DNA of 55,605 bases from Gnetum montanum (lineage: Eukaryota > Streptophyta > Gnetopsida > Gnetales > Gnetaceae), in NCBI GenBank assembly GCA_015680685.1, contig MNCI01024332.1:9743-65347 (forward strand). Reading direction: 5' to 3'. Below the pieces are notes generated by a model that ran no database searches, was not told the origin of the DNA, and worked only from the letters and a program-made list of their open reading frames with translations. The translations under genes and the position numbers were made by a program. Below, piece after piece: positions 53,479 to 55,605 of the stretch; positions within the stretch are counted from its first letter, which is position 1, and the number at the start of each line of letters is the position of its first letter.

Positions 53479-54600
53479 GTGTGTGAATTTGATGGGACCT
53501 ATGCTTAGATAACCTTCCTTGGGCATAAGTCCTAAGGATTCTTCTTGTTTCATGCCTAAGCCCATCTATGAGATGGCGTACTTGATCCCGCTATAGATAA
53601 TCATGGCCAAGACAATGATGTAATAGTGCATAATAGTAGCCTATGGTAGCATACAAGGGTTCATGACTTCCTTGTTTCCATCCTTGGATTTGCTTTCACA
53701 GGTTAAACACCCAGGAGTATGTTTGGTACTTATCGTTGAACAATTCTAACATAGTACTCCACCTACAAATGGATTTCGGTTCTAAGGATTGGTACTAGCT
53801 TTCAGCTTCTTTTATTAGTGTCCATGGGAACCACTTAAGCTTTTGTCGTTCATTTTATATGTTTTGTAAGGCACATGCATTATGAAATGCTTGTAAGTGA
53901 TTTTGGGAATCAACGTTATATCCCCTTCAAATCGCGGGATGTTATTCATGTCTAACCTCTTGATCCTACTATCGTTTTGATGCCTTGTTGGAACTCTCAT
54001 AGCCTCAGTTATATCTAGCATGCTCCATGTGGTGAGTAGGGTTTCATCATGATCATCTCGTTTGTAGTGTCTATGGTGCCTAGATGATTTCCTACTCTCC
54101 CTTTTCCTATGGCATGATTCCCTAGAGTGCCCTAATCCTCTATCTTGGTTGTCTCATTTGTGACTTCCACTTTGTTTGCCCTTATCCTCATGATCTATTT
54201 CTCTATGGCTACATCTAGACATGGAAAGATAGGATGAAGGAGATGATGAAGATGAAGAATAAGGAGAACCACCATCATGACTGTGTCTACTACCTTATCT
54301 TTGGTGGTCTCTTCCTTGATTTCAATTACGATTAGAATGCCCACCTTTGTCATGTGTCTTTGTTCCTTTTTTGGACACTTTGTGTCCATTGGTATCACCA
54401 CCTGGGTTGTGAATAGCAGAATGAAGGTTCTAACACATAACCCCTTGGCCAAAGTCAAGGGGAGGAACATCATTATGTGGGTGACTACCTGAGGTAGGTT
54501 CATTACCCTCAATTTCACTTAAAACATGTGGGGCATCCTTAGACCATTTTCCCTTCAAGGACTTATGGTGTCTCTTCTATTGAAAATCTCTTTGATGTTA
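53479..54600 (-). pseudogene. gag of the large Athila-like element, N-terminal part
   Basis: Minus strand: a serine-rich run (SPYSSSSSSPSSYLSMSRC), then an Arg/His/Lys/Asp-rich stretch (HREIDHEDKGKQSGSHK, KRESRKSSRHHRHYKRDDHD), then TTWSMLDITEAMRVPTRHQ and RLDMNNIPRFEGD (54021-53900), with a final part near 53480-53560. The order and motifs follow the plus-strand copy at 17790-18430. It ends at the Tat border, beyond which the gene continues at 35830. Stops and frameshifts are present. Confidence 0.65.
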
Positions 54601-55050
54601 TGCTTTAGTGGGATGATAGTCTCTCGAATCATAATCCTATGTAATGTACTTTGCATGTAAGTGTTGCATGCCTATTTATGTAAGAGCATGAAGGAGCATA
54701 CTTGGGACTGAATGGTCAGGAGGTAATACTATGTTACCCTCCAAGTGATGCCAATGTAGCTATTCATCTTAGTGGATAATAAAGGTGAAGTTGGGTACAT
54801 ATTCATTTGGATGAACATATACCACACAAAACTGTTGAGGAATTGGTAGGTCAACATCATGTGTATCTTGCCACTAATTGCTTCTTGTGTTAGTCCTAGG
54901 TGGTGAAGTGCTTTTGTGCAAAGAGGAAGACATCTTGTCTTGTTCAGTGTGCAATGAATTGTTATCTCTTTTTTTTCTTAACCAACCCTAAGGATTCATT
55001 CCAATGATGTGAATGATTTCCTAATTTTTACTTAGCACACAAACAACTAA
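54601..55050 (-). other. 5' leader of the large Athila-like element
   Basis: About 450 bp between primer-binding region and gag. No motif is recognised. Confidence 0.5.
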
Positions 55051-55070
55051 GTCCCCAACAACAATGCCAA
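55051..55070 (-). other. Primer-binding region of the large Athila-like element
   Basis: The minus strand after the LTR end CATCA reads TTGGCATTGTTGTTGGGGAC, close to the TGGCGCCGTTGCCGGGG-type site of Athila/Tat elements. Confidence 0.75.
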
Positions 55071-55605
55071 TGATGAGCGGCAAGGTACCCTTATGCTCAA
55101 CCATACGAATACGAGCGTTTCATGCACGATCTGATCGAATTCAAAGGACTAAGTGCCTGTGTGCCTTTGTGGAATAATAATGGGTTGATTAATCATTTTC
55201 TTTCCAAACTTGTATGTCATGGTTGTATGGTTAAGTAAGCTTGAGGCATATGATTTTTATGGCTTTTATCTATTTTATATCCTGTGCTAATAAGGAGGGA
55301 GGAGAGAAATAACTAAGTAACTAATCTAATTTAACTATTCATTAACTAAGTTCTAAGTACTCCTAACACTAGTATCCATTCCCACTTATCGTACACATCT
55401 TGAACTAGTGCAACGTTGCTGGGATTACTAAGCACTAATCATTACTAGGTTACCAAGTGTTGCACGCATGCTTGAAGCAGTTGTACTGAGTGTATTTAAC
55501 CAAGAGAGTTGTAGAGTGAGAGAAATCATTAATTAACTATGAAAGAATTAAATAATAATTAACACTAATTAATCTATTTTTTATGCTACAAGGTTTATCA
55601 TAAAG
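55071..55605 (-). repeat. 5' LTR of the large Athila-like element (cut by window end)
   Basis: The first 535 bp on the plus strand, starting TGATGAGCGG, match 26919-27455 along their length. The U3 end lies outside the window. Confidence 0.85.

Larger units (their letters stand above)
26919..55605 (-). mobile_element. Large Athila-like Ty3/gypsy element, host of the nested Tat element
   Basis: A minus-strand element whose 3' LTR is 26919-27738 and whose 5' LTR begins at 55071 and runs off the window. In sense order it has: PBS (55051-55070), leader, gag part 1 (54600-53479), the nested Tat element (53478-35831), gag part 2 (35830-34640), protease, an RT N-terminus fused to RNase H by deletion, integrase, a 3' region with an N gap, and PPT. 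The two gag parts join in the order seen in the uninterrupted plus-strand copy at 18300-18600, which shows they were once one gene. The non-Tat sequence is about 11 kb. The pairing of these two LTRs is inferred from family, orientation and order; the right TSD is out of view. Confidence 0.75.

Overview
The window looks like intergenic DNA from a large, AT-rich, repeat-dominated plant nuclear genome. A gymnosperm (conifer) is the best guess, but that is inference. The sequence shows old, diverged LTR retrotransposons of the Ty3/gypsy (Tat-like and Athila-like) and Ty1/copia types, a CC-NB-ARC resistance-gene fragment, and plant-like GT-AG introns. No intact ordinary host gene, rRNA, tRNA or CRISPR array was found. 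The sequence has a 518-base N gap and three single-N joins.

Layout. 1-1.1 kb: an LTR fragment, then a decayed copia pol (copy A) split by a solo LTR with a perfect target-site duplication (TSD). 1.2-6.6 kb: an NLR pseudogene on the minus strand, cut between its CC and NB-ARC parts by a Ty3/gypsy element that has lost most of pol. 6.68-12.58 kb: a complete LTR element (569/570-bp LTRs, initiator-Met PBS, PPT, 5-bp TSD) with about 4.7 kb of interior and no recognisable protein, i.e. a LARD-like non-autonomous element. 13.4-15.3 kb: a second copia pol copy (B), split by another solo LTR. 15.78-23.30 kb: an Athila-like element on the plus strand (gag and protease-end remnants, no pol) with a perfect TSD. 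23.3-26.9 kb: AT-rich and mostly unassigned.

26.92 kb to beyond the window end: a large Athila-like element on the minus strand. Its 3' LTR is at 26.9-27.7 kb and its 5' LTR starts at 55.07 kb. It is split by a nested 17.6-kb Tat-like element, also on the minus strand (35.83-53.48 kb). The Tat element has 1.6-kb LTRs, a long gag-protease frame, RT, RNase H, a second RNase H domain (a Tat-lineage mark), integrase, and a tandem-repeat 3' region.

The most unusual object lies between the protease and RT of the Tat element: a 4.06-kb gene in the opposite (plus) orientation. Seven introns with canonical GT-AG ends join eight exons into one continuous 1083-codon frame from an ATG at 43196 to a stop at 47257, interrupted only by point-mutation stops. 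Its N-terminal part resembles FCP1/NIF-type (HAD) small phosphatases with the late catalytic acid pair lost. It has a TATA-like box upstream. It appears to be a captured or long-resident passenger gene inside what may be a protease-RT intron of the retrotransposon.
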